Source: Rhizobiaceae bacterium
GTDB taxonomy: Bacteria; Pseudomonadota; Alphaproteobacteria; Rhizobiales; Rhizobiaceae
DNA length: 64,000 bases
Assembly (NCBI GenBank): GCA_017643025.1
Contig: JAEPOG010000003.1
Span: forward strand, 310,001-374,000
Reading direction: 5' to 3'
A program made the translations under genes and the position numbers. A model generated the notes under the pieces. It searched no databases. It was not told the origin of the DNA and saw only the letters and a program-made list of their open reading frames with translations. The stretch's first letter is position 1, and each line of letters starts with the position of its first letter. Shown here one piece after another: positions 63,398-64,000 of the stretch.

Positions 63398-64000
63398 TCA
63401 GTCCAGGCCCTTCACATATTGCTCCAGCGGCGCCGCGTAGTTGGCTGACAAGCCGCTTCTCTGCTCGCGCAGATGGCCGCCGAAATAGGCCCAGAACGAC
63501 TTGGCGAAATCGCCGAAGAAGCTGTCCGCAACCTCCTTTGAGCAGAGATTGCCGTCCACACAGTAAGCGAGGCGGTTGAGAAAATAGAGCAGCCTGTCGA
63601 AATGCTCCCGGAACTCGTCGAGGGGCATCGCGCCGCCGCTTGTCTGCAGCGCGGCAGCACCCAGCCGGTCGAAATAGACAAGCCGCTCCTGTTCGGTTGC
63701 GTTCTTGTCGAGCAGCTCGGCGAATTGCGCATTGAGTGCGTCGAGACGCGTGACGACCGCCCGTTGCGCGGCCTGGAACTCGGGTTCTTCCCACAACTCG
63801 ACCAGCTGAAGCGTTCTCTCGACCCGGTTCTCCTCGCGCGTGTCGAGATACTGAAGAACGGAAAACACGCCGCCCACCACGATCAGCAGGCGCACCGCGA
63901 AGCCGGCCCATGCATAGGACCAGACGCGCCAGTCGGACGAGCGAAAAGGGTTGCCGTCGTCACTGCCGCGGGCTTCGACCTCGGGGTCCGGTTCCGTCTG
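63398..64000 (-). CDS. Membrane protein of unknown function (5' end outside window)
   Basis: The frame is open from the right edge to the stop at 63398, so at least 200 residues. The visible N-terminal part is polar (QTEPDPEVEARGSDDGNP), followed by one membrane helix (about residues 30-53, SYAWAGFAVRLLIVVGGVFSVLQYL) and a helical soluble domain with charged residues (LQLVELWEEPEFQAAQRAV, LYFLNRLAYCVDGNLCSKEV). A GTG at 63895 is inside the helix and is not the true start. It ends 3 nt before the caspase gene, so it is part of the same operon. No known family recognised. Confidence 0.75.
   Translation of the reverse strand, partial: QTEPDPEVEARGSDDGNPFRSSDWRVWSYAWAGFAVRLLIVVGGVFSVLQYLDTREENRVERTLQLVELWEEPEFQAAQRAVVTRLDALNAQFAELLDKNATEQERLVYFDRLGAAALQTSGGAMPLDEFREHFDRLLYFLNRLAYCVDGNLCSKEVADSFFGDFAKSFWAYFGGHLREQRSGLSANYAAPLEQYVKGLD

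Overview
The window is GC-rich chromosomal DNA from an alphaproteobacterium, most likely Hyphomicrobiales (Rhizobiales), Mesorhizobium/Phyllobacteriaceae-like. The reasons are the C-P lyase layout with a hexapeptide transferase, the FdsGBACD formate dehydrogenase, a MocR regulator, a rhizobial-type palindromic intergenic repeat, short GAATGG/GCAGTAGG intergenic repeats and a form II CO-dehydrogenase-like SLM operon. I see no insertion sequence, prophage, CRISPR array or rRNA. There is one tRNA, tRNA-Thr(CGT).

Layout. (1) 2-8882: phosphonate uptake and C-P lyase genes, phnGHIJKL-hexapeptide transferase-phnCDE on the minus strand, with the repressor gene phnF divergent. Two PHO boxes and one PhnF palindrome are visible. 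(2) 8918-19616: a flotillin gene, then ALDH-livKHMGF-ALDH on the minus strand with a divergent AraC regulator. LivF carries a long Pro/Ala-rich tail. (3) 19663-27972: a cytosine-deaminase-like gene and the NAD-dependent molybdenum formate dehydrogenase fdsGBA-fdhD-fdsD with a LysR regulator and a strong palindromic operator. (4) 28020-32412: a VOC protein and a CecR-type HlyD/ABC-2 efflux unit. (5) 32485-41061: Mrp, PaaG-like isomerase, CoxG-like protein, MocR regulator, glucose-6-phosphate isomerase, FadD with a histone-H1-like N-terminus, and a DUF924 protein.

(6) 41080-51505: an orphan peptide-type binding protein, then an aromatic catabolic locus. Hydroxyquinol 1,2-dioxygenase, an IclR regulator and a MetE-like protein run left. 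A citryl-CoA-lyase-like protein, a class III CoA transferase, a YCII protein, a TRAP transporter and an FMN reductase run right. An IclR-type palindrome lies between the two halves. (7) 51684-56346: a small exported protein with a possible frameshifted Cys-rich tail, tRNA-Thr, and coxSLM of form II type. (8) 56386-64000 (minus strand, open at the right edge): a tightly coupled operon of a membrane protein, an exported WD40-caspase protease, an exported MEMO-CapA fusion and an ABC-2 exporter with two permeases.

The parts most likely to be poorly described are the caspase/MEMO-CapA/ABC operon at the right end and the hydroxyquinol/citryl-CoA-lyase/YCII locus. In the latter, no maleylacetate reductase is present and the usual carboxylate-binding Arg of the TRAP binding protein appears to be replaced.
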